A stretch of 64,000 nucleotides of DNA from positions 10,128,736-10,192,735 of the forward strand of contig NC_037642.1 of NCBI RefSeq assembly GCF_003254395.2, written 5' to 3'. The notes under the pieces were generated by a model, which was given only the letters and a program-made list of their open reading frames with translations, did not search any database and was not told where the DNA came from. The DNA comes from Apis mellifera (taxonomy: Eukaryota; Arthropoda; Insecta; Hymenoptera; Apidae). A program made the position numbers and the translations under genes. Shown here one piece after another: positions 48,001-58,502 of this stretch. Numbering within the stretch: position 1 is the first letter of the stretch; every line of letters starts with the position of its first letter.

Positions 48001-50689
48001 ATTTCCCTCGTAAATTGTATCGCAATGGACGCCACATTTCGCTCGAATGGGGATCACGTGTACAGAAACAAATAAAAACGTTTGGAAAGGAATAGCTACG
48101 TTTACATTATTCGAAACAGTAGCGTCGTTATAGGATGCTCGATAAAGGACTATCCTTTCCACCGTGGGCCGGCCAAATGTTCCGATAAAGGCCGCCATCA
48201 AAGCATCAACTCGTGCGATCTTGCACCGCTGTTATAGGAATGATAATCGAAAGGACGAGTTATCAGTGACGCCTGTGCCATCGACCAAAGATACGTTCCA
48301 CCATTTTCGATTGGCTGAAATTCAACCCCCTGTGTATCTGCGAATTTTCTTTCGTCCATTTGTTTTATGCCCCCGAGATATCTAACGTTTCTCATCGTAA
48401 GAAAAAATCAATGTAATCGAAACGCAAATTCGATCAAATTTATCGATCGAGTGATTTGAAATTTCTTTCTCTTTTTTTTGCAGAATTGGTGACGATAACA
48501 CGATGATAGCAGGATTAGTTAGTATCGAAAATATAAGTGGAAGAAACTAGCGATTTTTTATGCAAATCGATCGAGGAGGAAAATCGATCGATAAGAGGAG
48601 TATGAATGTAAGACGCGAGTAATCCGTTATATAGAGGATTGGGAGGATTTCGAGGACTCGACGATCTGAGAAATTGAAGGATCTCGATTCGATTGCCGAT
48701 CATCGCATGGAGCGAGCATGACGGAATACCTTTTATCCTAGACTTAACTTTACATTTACGAAGTCTGTCGTTGACAAAGTATAATTCTTCTATGGAAAGA
48801 CTGCATTTGGAATAAATGTATTCCACTCGTAAATGAAAATTAAAGATCATCGATCCGTTTCATCTCGCATTTTTACAAATAATAAGAAACATTTTTGTAT
48901 TCAGATATATAAAAAAACAAACGTTTAATCATTTCTTTATTTCATTTCATTTATTCAACCCCTCGATTACCTCTCAAGTGACGTTTGTATTTGTTATTTA
49001 ACACCCCCGGCTTCCTGGATGGAAACGGGGAGTTTAAGGGACCGCATTTGCATTATTTAAATTGCAGCAAGGATATCCGGCCCGAGTGGCGCGTTTCGCA
49101 GCGCGGCCATTTGTTTTCCAAAGATGGAAACGTCGTTAAAATCGTCCACGTTAAATAAAGCGTGTCTCGGGATTAAGTAGGGCGAGGACTACGAATCCTC
49201 GGACACGTTCGTCGAACTTGACGAACGCCATTCGATCGATAAACGAGGAGAACAGCTCTCGAGTCGAGCTGTTAAAAATGAGATATTCAAATTTCTTTCT
49301 TAAAAAAATTCATTTGTCATAATAATTTTGCAATAATTTCACGACATAGTTCTGTCCATGGAAGAATCTTAATTTTACTTTTCGCGAATATCACGAGGAG
49401 GTGTGTGGAAGGAATTTTAGAATTTAGAGGTAGAATCAAGGTTAATAAATCAAGGTTGAAAATAAGGGAAACTAGGGAAGTCGAGTCTCGAAGTTTTGAG
49501 GCGGAACTCGAGAGAGTTTTGACGCTGTGCAAATCTTGTTGTCGCCACGGTGAAATTGAGGTTCATCAATCTGAGCCGTCGGCTTAAATATTTCCACCTG
49601 TTTCGGGGCCGAATATATCCACTTAAAATGCAGCGAACGGGAATGAAATTCGGCGCGCATTTCGAGCGTTGTTAATCTTCGTTTGTGCCGCCATTTACAT
49701 CCGCTATGCAGCGATTAAGAATGATTCAAGAACGTAATTATGTCGGCCAGGTTAAATGTACGAATTTTCGAACAGTGAAAGAAAGAGACGATCCTTTTAA
49801 TTTTGAACAATCGCTACTATAATTGCTATAATTTCAGTAATTAAACCTTAACTTTCTGACCTTAATCCTTCGAAATTTCCCGATTTTAAGCTTTTTCAAA
49901 TTTTAATCAACATGTTTATATATATATATATATTCTTCTCGAAATTGAAATCGTGGAAAACTTCGAAGTCGACAAGATTTAGAAAATTGAAAATTTCTTA
50001 GAATTCAGCGAAAAAAAAGAAAGGAGATCAGGAGAAGTTTAGCAGAAACTTTCAAGAAAATTCAGAAATTTATAAATGTATAAATTTTCGATATCAAGAT
50101 TCTGAACTTTGAGAAAAATTTAAAAGGTTAAAAAGTTGTTGGAATTTTACAAACATACGAGAAGATTCGTTCAACACACCTCGCCAATCATTTTTACTCC
50201 ACGTTTTTAATATTTCCTCTCAAGTATAGAATAAACGATCCTCTTTATGCGTGATCGAGATAACGTCGTTCGAAACAAAAGAGGATCCCGATCCTGTTCG
50301 AGGCTCGAACGAGGCGCAGCGCGAAAATGTCTCGAGGGATCTCGACGTTTGGGTCGACACGTGGCAGTGGATTTCATTCAGCTCTACGAGATAGAAGTAG
50401 CTCGAACGAGCTGACGTCCCGTATACTTTAATATTATTAACGCGCTTAGCTCGAGGATCGTCTTCGTTCGACGTGACGGCGGCCATCTTTGCCTCCGGTT
50501 ATACATATATACATATACATATACACGGAGAATCTTGATACAACGTAAATATTATAGTTGAATTATCCCTCGAATATTACTCCCTTCTAATTTAATTAAG
50601 ATTATTATTATTATTTAATTAGCATATTGTTAATACCGTTGATATCATTCTTCGAAATCTTTCTGTCTAAGAAAAGTTACTCTGCAAGG
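48001..50689. other. Non-repetitive stretch, highest-complexity part of the right half
   Basis: Contains the GCCAT cluster, octamer and hairpin listed separately. A convincing acceptor-like tract (T/C-rich then GCAG at 48480-48483) is followed by an open frame of 21 codons ending at TAG 48548-48550, a possible terminal exon or chance. (TA)n run near 49917-49932. Confidence 0.35.
48191..50489. promoter_or_regulatory. Cluster of Pho/YY1-type GCCAT words
   Basis: GCCGCCAT at 48191-48198, CGGCCATTT near 49104, GCCGCCATTT at 49687-49696, and GGCGGCCATCTTT near 50477-50489 all lie on the plus strand within 2.3 kb of non-repetitive DNA. GCCAT is the core bound by Pleiohomeotic (fly) and YY1 (vertebrate). 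The interval also holds a POU octamer ATTTGCAT (49046-49053) and a perfect hairpin CGTTCGTC-GAACTT-GACGAACG (49206-49227). This could be a Polycomb-type or promoter-proximal element. Function is inference. Confidence 0.3.
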
Positions 50690-51890
50690 ATATTTTTCGT
50701 TGAAAAAAGAATTTCGTGAAAATTAATGATGATATATATATTTTTTTGGATCACAAAATTTTTCGTTGAAAAAAGAATTTCGTGAAAATTAATGATGATA
50801 TATATATTTTTTCAATCACAAAATTGTTCGTTGAAAAAAGAATTTCGTGAAAATTAATGATACGAAGAGTTATAATATAATTCACGATAATATATATATT
50901 TTTTCAATCACAAAATTTTTCGTTGAAAAAAGAATTTTGTGAAAATTAATGATGATATATATATTTTTCAATTACAAAATTTTTCGTTGAAAATTAATGA
51001 TACGAAGAGTTATAATATAACTCACGATGATATATATATTTTTTCAATCACAAAATTTTTCGTTGAAAAAAGAGTTTCGTGAAAATTAATGATATAAAGA
51101 GTTATAATATATAATATGACTCACGATGATATATATATTTTTTCAATCACAAAATTTTTCGTTGAAAATTAATGATACGAAGAGTTATAATATAACTCAC
51201 GATGATATATATATTTTTTCGATCACAAAATTGTTCATTGAAAAAAGAATTTCGTGAAAATTAATGATGATATATATATTTTTTCAATCACAAAATTTTT
51301 CGTTGAAAAAAGAATTTCGTGAAAATTAATGATACGAAGAGTTATAATATAACTCACAATGATATATATATTTTTTCAATCATAAAATTTTTTGTTAAAA
51401 ATTAATGATACGAAGAGTTATAATATAACTCACGATGATATATATATTTTTTCAATCACAAAATTTTTCGTTGAAAAAAGAATTTCGTGAAAATTAATGA
51501 TACGAAGAGTTATAATATAACTCACAATGATATATATATTTTTTCAATCATAAAATTTTTCATTAAAAATTAATGATACGAAGAATTATAATATAACTCA
51601 TGATGATATATATATTTTTTCAATCACAAAATTTTTCGTTGAAAAAAGAATTTCGTGAAAATTAATGATACGAAGAGTTACAATATATAATATAACTCAC
51701 GATGATATATATATTTTTTCAATCACAAAATTTTTCGTTGAAAATTAATGATACGAAGAGTTATAATATAACTCACGATGATGATATATATATTTTTTCA
51801 ATCACAAAATTTTTCGTTGAAAATTAAAGATACGAAGAGTTATAATATAATTCACGATAATATATATATATTTTTTTTCGATCACAAAAC
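50690..51890. repeat. Composite minisatellite built from two alternating modules
   Basis: About 15 copies of a module of about 65 bp (ATATATATTTTTTCAATCAC, then AAATTTTTCGTTGAAAAAAG, then AATTTCGTGAAAATTAATGA) alternate irregularly with a module of about 27 bp (GATACGAAGAGTTATAATAT, then AACTCAC). Some long modules lack the AAAAAAGAATTTCGTG part. The short module contains GAGTTAT-AAT-ATAACTC, a 7-bp stem with a 3-nt loop. Copies are very similar, so this is the youngest-looking array in the window. Confidence 0.92.
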
Positions 51891-52764
51891 ATATGAATTG
51901 GAAGAACTCGTATTAGCAAATAGATAAATATACGTGAAAAGGGAATATTGTTCTTTTGATTCAATCAATGAGAGAAGTTACAGAGGAGAGCTGTGGAAAT
52001 CTGGAACAGCGTTTAATTATCGTCTTCGTGCAACAGTCGTACAATTACGCGGTGCACGTGCTTACACGGGGACGTTTACTTGCTTTATTGCGTAAACAGA
52101 TCGTGATAATTGCTTGGGATGACGGTGGAGGCGCGTCACGGCCCAACGAGCATTCGATTCAGTGTCCTCGGAATAGTTTGAAAATTCGGCTCGAACAAAC
52201 CAGGATCTTTCCCGAGAAATTAAACGATCAACGTTTCACGCTCTTGCAACTTTAAACAGGAAAGTTCGAAAGGAATCGAAGGAGTTTTTTTTTTTCCTTT
52301 TCGAAGGATGAAAATTTTAAATTATCGCAATCGATAATTTAATTCTCCCATGGATTTTTCCCTATTATTCGGATTATTAAATCGTTAAGATTAAACGATC
52401 GGCTTTTTATTCTGCTTATTATCATTTCTGATTCGACAGACATTTATTATCAATCCACGATAAGAGATTGAACTCGAGTTTATAATAATATTTAAACGAG
52501 ATTTTTCAATGAATCGAATTTCTTGAATAATTTGTATTAAAAATAAATTCGAAACTTAGAACTTGAGTAATTAAAATAATTTTTTTAGTTTCAAATCGTC
52601 CTTCGATTCAATTAAGTCGTCGAAACAACAGCAAAGAATGGAAGATCAACTCCACACTTTCTCCATATCCAAAAACATCCAAGCCTCGAACGATCTCGAG
52701 CAATCGTATCGCGTATCACTCGAATATATTTCGAGGGATGCGTTAACGAACCGTGGAAATCGGA

Positions 52765-52790
52765 TAGAGAGAGAGAGAGAGAGAGAGAGA
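52765..52790. repeat. (GA)n microsatellite
   Basis: Uninterrupted AGAGAG run about 180 bp upstream of the long polypurine tract. Confidence 0.9.
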
Positions 52791-52966
52791 AATAAAAATA
52801 ACGCGCGAAACAATCGGCTCGTTTCGAATTCGTTTCGCCGAATTCCGAATTCCCGCGGCAATCCTCGCGGGATCAGGCTTCGATGCACGCCTGCCTATCT
52901 CTCCGATAAAATATCACCTCCCTCTCCTCTCTTTCTTCCCTCCCTTCCTGTTTTCCATCCGCGAGA

Positions 52967-53270
52967 ACGAGAGAACAGACAGAGAAAAGAGAGAAGATAG
53001 AGAGAGAACAGAGAGAACAAACTGAGAAGAAAAAGAAAGAAGAGAAAGAGAGAAAAGAGAGGAGAGAGAGAGAACAGACAGAGAGGAGAGAGAAGAGAGA
53101 AAGAGAGAGAAGAGAAGAAAGAGAGAGGAGAGAGAGAGAACAGACAGAGAGGAAAGAGAGAGAAGAGAGAACAGAAAGAGAGAAAAGAGAAGAGAGAGAA
53201 AGAGAGAGAAGAGAAGAAAGAGAAAGAAAAGAGAAAGAGAGAGAAGAGAAGAAAGAGAGAGGAGAGAGAC
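52967..53270. repeat. Long GA-rich polypurine tract
   Basis: About 300 bp are almost entirely A and G on the plus strand, with only scattered C and T. Within it the segment GAGAGAACAGACAGAGAGGA recurs with a period of about 68 bp (near 53068 and 53135). Mirror-repeat purine tracts of this length can form triplex DNA and offer many GAGA words. The minus-strand 122-codon Leu/Ser-rich open frame (52914-53282) is an artefact of the CT repeat. Confidence 0.9.
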
Positions 53271-53769
53271 GGTTTGTCGCAATTACGAGCGATTTGGCGC
53301 GAATTTATACGTGTGACAGAAGCCGATATGCGTTAAAACTAAAATATTTTCTTTTTTTTTGGGTTTTTATCTCCAAGAGAAGAATTATCGAGGGGACGAC
53401 GGAAGGTTGACGGGGATTGGAAACGAAAATTGTGGAAAATTGTGGGGAATTGAATTATAATGTGTGTATATATATATATATATGTCGTGGCTCGAGTATT
53501 TGTTCGTTTTCGTGATCATTAAAAAGAGAGGGAGAAAGAGGATGGGAAATTGATGGAGGTGTTGCTCGATCGAGTCGAAAATATCGGAGGAGGAATTGCG
53601 AAATGTTGTTGTGATGGAACAGAGAATGGGATTGATAGGGGTTGACGGAAATCACGGATGAGATCGATGCATTAAGGTCGGGAGGAAGTAAAATTTTGAT
53701 AAAAAAATTTTCCGACGGTTTGACGGATCGGTGACGGGGAAACTTGGTTGGATTCGATCGTGAAATGTT

Positions 53770-54730
53770 CGAAATATACAGAAGAAGTGTACGGAATTGA
53801 AAATTGAGAAGGGATATATTTTGACAAGTATTTGGGAGATTGAGATCGACAAAGAGTTAGAAGACGAAGTTGGAAAATTTGTAGAAATATTACAGAATTA
53901 TAATATATAAAATTATGGAAAATTTGTAGAATTATAAACATAATAATTCGCTTGCTTAAGAGATAAGAGTAAAATTTTTAGTAGAAATTAAATTGAAAGA
54001 TTAGTAAAAAAATTGCGAACAAAACAATTATATGAATTTAAGAGACCGTAAAATATTTAAAATATTCATATCCAGAATTGAAAATTGAAGAGGGATAATT
54101 TGACAAATATTTGGGAGATTGAGATCGACAATGAGTTTGAAGAAGAAGTTGAAAAATTTATAAAATTATAAACATAAAAATTCACTTACTTGACAAATAA
54201 GACTAAAATTTTTAATAGAAATTAAATGGCGAGAATTGAAAGATTCTTATATAATTCTGGAAAAATTCTTCTTCGAAAAATTGCAAACAAAACAATTATA
54301 TGAATTTTAGAGATCGTAAAGTGTTTAAAATATTCATATCCAGAATTGAAAATTGAAGGATAATTTGACAAGTATTTGGAAGATTGAGATCAACAAAGAG
54401 TTAGATAACAAAATTGGAAAATTTATAAAATTATAAACATAATAATTCGCTTGCTTGATAAATAAAAGTAAAATTTTTAATAAAAATTAAATTGCGAGAA
54501 TTGAAAGATTCTTATATAATTCTGGAAAAATTCTTCTTCGAAAAATTGCAAACAAAACGGATATATGAATTTATATATATGAATTTGAGAGATCGTAAAG
54601 TGTTTAAAATATTCATATCCAGAATTGAAAATTGAGGAGGATAATTTGAATATTTTGAAGATTGCATCGATAAAGAGTTAGAAGACGAAATTGGAAAATT
54701 TATAGAATTATAAACATAAAAATTCGCTTG
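53770..54730. repeat. Tandem repeat, unit about 270 bp, about four copies
   Basis: Units share CAGAATTGAAAATTGAAG (about 54073, 54340 and 54608, with an older copy near 53792), GACAAATATTTGGGAGATTG, AAATTATAAACATAA followed by AATTCGCTTGCTTG, and CTTATATAATTCTGGAAAAA. The first unit is the most diverged. Confidence 0.84.
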
Positions 54731-57439
54731 CTAAAAATTAAATTATTGCCAGATTCTTAATTCTTAATCTGCAGAAGCAACTCTAGAGAAATTACATCGA
54801 TTTCCTTTCGATAAATAATTCCATGATCTCGATCGAAAAATTACAAACGAAACAATTACGCAAACGAAGCTGAGGGGATAGAAAAAATTCTATCCTTATC
54901 CTTTCTCTCTGCTTCTCATCTTCCTTCCTATATATTTAATTATTTGAATATCCCATCTAGAATTTCAGAAAAATCCACAGAGGATCCTCCTTCCTGTTTC
55001 CTGCCTATTTTAAACAGGATTAAAAAGGATTATCACGATCGAGGAACGTTTTCCAACATTTCCAAACGCTGAAAAAAATATGAAGATACGAGCGAGGGGA
55101 GAAGGAAAATATCCGCACTCGATTCGAATAATTTTCCACGTGGAATCACGTTGGCCGTTTCGAACAACGATCGGCTGATCGAGCAATAAAGAAAGGGTGT
55201 ATGGGTGGTAAATCGATGAAAAAAATGGCGTTACTTGTATCCAGTTTGCGGCCTCGTTTTTCCACCGTGGAGGTGGAGAAAAAAAAAAAAAAACAGGAAG
55301 GAAAATAAAGCCGGGAAAATCCCAATCCGATTCCGTTTGTCTCGGCCAATTGATTTAGCCTCGGATTCACCGTTTTCATCTTCTCCCGAATCAAGACGCA
55401 CGATCTTTCCAATTCCGTTTTTTTGATCGAAGAAAGAAAAGAGAAGAGAGAGGAGAAACAAGACACCGAAGCGAAGAGGCATTTTCAGCAAACAGAATTA
55501 CATTGGCCAGAAGGATAAGTTTATTTAAACACAACGGATGTTTATTTGTGAATTTATCACGCTTGTCTTCGAGTCGATTTTACGAGCGGAACAAGTCGAA
55601 TTTAAGTGATTTGGATCAAAATAAAATTTGGAAGCAAATCGACGCAGAAAGGCAAGTTAAACTTTTACGTACGATTAAGAATATTCGATCTTTCTATTAT
55701 TTTCAATTAATTGTTTTATTCGAGAAATTTGGATCTAAATTTTCTTTGACAAGAAGATATGAAGAGCGATTCATTTCGAATTAAACAGGTGAATTTACCA
55801 CACTTTTGGAACCAACTTTATACAGAATAAATATCACAGTAAATATAAATATAAATATTATACAAAAGCACAGAGGAAACCAGAATAGGCCAGTTTATCG
55901 ATGAATATACGGAATCCTGGATTCAAAAGAAAATTCTCAAACCCCTTGCATTAGATATTTGCGCAGTGATTCAATGGACCAATTTTATTTTTAATCGAAA
56001 TAAACTGATAAAAGAGGCGTTATAAACAAGGCATCTTGATTATTCCTTTTTTTTATTATCGAAACTTGGACGATTAAAAATTCTCGAATTTTCAAAAAAA
56101 AGAAAAAAAGAATCGTTTCGAGCGCAATTACGAAATAAACTCGGCCGATTTATTTCCACGATTTATCGAAAATACAGGGACGCGCGGGATGGAGAGCCGG
56201 GCATAAAAACGTGGAACAGTTTTTTACCCGTTTCGAGATAAGCGATATCAACCCCGCATAAACGGACCTTTCAAACTATGTGCTCTCTATATTTTCCTGG
56301 AGCGGAGATACGCTTTTCTGCCCGGCTTCGTGTCGGGAGGCCCGAAAATTGTCCTCCCTCCTTGGTTATCTGTTACATCGATTTAAACGAGACGGCCGGC
56401 CGTAATATCCTAATCTCGAATATTCCACGCTTGTTGTTGTACATGAATATGACAAAGTTCCACCAATGTAGTATTGCTTCTTTGCAATGTAAAATAATAT
56501 AAAACATGTAAAGATTTTATGTATTTTATGTACGATGGAACACGTTTAAGTTCGCTTAAAAATATTCAATCTTTTTATTATTTTCAATTAATCGTTTTAT
56601 TCGAGAATCTAAATTTTGTTTGACAAGAAGATATCCTGTTAATTTGATTGCTTGTATAGACTATGAATGTTTTTTTAGTTATATTTCATATATTTGAATG
56701 CATAGAAAATATTGAAAATAAAAATCTCTTATTTAAATTCTTCTTTGAAAATAGTTGTTTGTGTTTTTTTTATTATTATTATTGGAAGCTGTATCCAGTG
56801 ATGGAGAAAATTTAATAATTGAAGTTATATACGAATGAAATTACCTCGATAAATTTATCGCTCAACGCGTGATAATAATAACATAATAATCTCAAGTAAT
56901 GGCCAAGGTTATTGTATTATAGGATGATAATGTTACTCAAGCGTTTTAATTTAATTTAAGTAATTATTAAATGTGTAAATAATTCTTCCTCTTGTTTCCT
57001 TTGATCGTAATATAATGATTCTCACTGAATTCGAATTACTTTTCGTGGCGTCATTCGAAAGAGCGTTCTTTTTAAGAAGAGTAAGAGTTTCTTGTGCAAC
57101 AATTTCGAGCAATGCTTAGTTTTTTTTAATTTAGAAAATCGGGTATCGAAGCTATTGAAATGGTTTATCGAGAAAGAACGTTATATCTTACGAGAGATAC
57201 GAAAAGTGATAGCAAAGATTTAAATTTGAAAATTTTAATTTAGAACACGACGATGAATCTGAGAAGAATCGGCAGAAAGATCGAGAGTCGATTGGAGCTA
57301 ATCTTGTATTTGATTTATGTGATAAAATCTTGAATTTGGAAAAGAAAAGGGGGAAAGAATTTATTTACACATCTAATACTTGAAGTAACTTTGTAATTGA
57401 TCAATGTCCAACTCTGCCAACTATATCTAATCAAGTCGA
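54731..57439. other. Non-repetitive stretch, no gene recognised
   Basis: A14-15 run near 55278-55292, a GC-richer island at 56160-56410 with the 12-bp palindrome, and otherwise AT-rich DNA. A short related pair (TTCAATTAATYGTTTTATTCG) occurs near 55703 and 56584. Confidence 0.4.
56392..56403. other. Perfect 12-bp GC palindrome
   Basis: ACGGCCGGCCGT in a GC-richer, non-repetitive island (about 56160-56410). Possible dimeric binding site. No further support. Confidence 0.4.
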
Positions 57440-58320
57440 ATTGTTACGAATTTTCCAAAATTTTCATTCATTTCGTAGATCTAACAGATCTGGAATTTCA
57501 TTTCATAATTCCATCTAAAAAAAAAGAACCAATTTATAATTTGTATATTACGCCGCTTATTTTTATTCATTTTTATTTGGAAAAGGAAAATCAGAATTTT
57601 CTAAAATTTTCACTTCGTACGTATAGCTAATAGATCTGGAATTTCATTTCATAATTCCATCTAAAAAAAGAGAACCAATTTATAATTTGTATATTACGCC
57701 GCTTATTTTTATTCATTTTTATTTGGAAAAGGAAAATCAGAATTTTCTAAAATTTTCACTTCGTACGTATAGCTAATAGATCTGGAATTTCATTTCATAA
57801 TTCCATAAAAAAAAAGAACCAATTCATAATTTGTATATTACGCCGCTTATTTTTATTCATTTTTATTTGGAAAACGAACATTTTCTAAAATTTTCATTCA
57901 CTTCGTAGATCTAACAGATCTGGAATTTCATTTCATAATTCCATCTAAAAAAAAAATCAATTTATAATTTGTATATTACGCCGCTTATTCTTATTCATTT
58001 TTATTTGGAAAACGAACATTTTCTAAAATTTTCATTCACTTCGTATTTCTAAGAGATCTAGAATTTCATTTCATAATTCCATCTAAAAAAAAAAATCAAT
58101 TTATAATTTGTATATTACGCCGCTTATTCTTATTCATTTTTATTTGGAAAACGAACATTTTCTAAAATTTTCATTCACTTCGTAGATCTAACAGATCCAA
58201 AATTTCATTTCAACAATAACGAATAATGAATAATTCCATCTAAAAAAAAAAAAGAGCCAATTTATAATTTGTATATTATGCCGCTTGTTCATTTTTATTT
58301 GTGAAACGAACATGGTTCCA
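57440..58320. repeat. Tandem array, unit about 140 bp, six copies
   Basis: TCTGGAATTTCATTTCATAA recurs at about 57489, 57632, 57780 and 57920, with variants at about 58059 and 58197. Units also share TTTATAATTTGTATATTACG, CCGCTTATTTTTATTCATTT and ATTTTCTAAAATTTTCA. Most units carry AGATCT at their start. An open frame of 77 codons (57397-57630) lies in the first unit and is not supported as a gene. Confidence 0.9.
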
Positions 58321-58439
58321 TCCGTTAATTTACAAGTCAAATAAATCGCGCCACCCATTTCCAACCCTGATGATATCGCATCCACGTTTAATTTCCAAAT
58401 TTGCGAAAAACGAAAAAAAGAAAAGAAAATAAAGAAATC

Positions 58440-58442
<3 letters not shown>

Positions 58443-58497
<55 letters not shown>
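58443..58497. repeat. (AT)n microsatellite, about 55 bp
   Basis: Uninterrupted AT dinucleotides, the longest simple repeat in the window and likely polymorphic. Confidence 0.95.

Positions 58498-58502
<5 letters not shown>

Larger units (their letters stand above)
51891..53769. other. Non-repetitive stretch around GA-rich tracts
   Basis: The plus strand is open for 99 codons at 51956-52255 in fairly complex sequence with GCGGTGCACGTGC. No family is recognised and no splice context is clear. The rest is occupied by the GA tracts listed separately, with a short (TA)n near 53467-53482. Confidence 0.35.

Noticed and set aside
51956..52255. 99-codon plus-strand open frame in complex DNA
   Set aside because: Sequence is not low-complexity, but there is no recognisable motif, splice context or start context. 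Noted only in the region description.
52914..53282. 122-codon Leu/Ser/Phe-rich minus-strand frame resembling a membrane protein
   Set aside because: It is the direct translation of the CT side of the polypurine tract.
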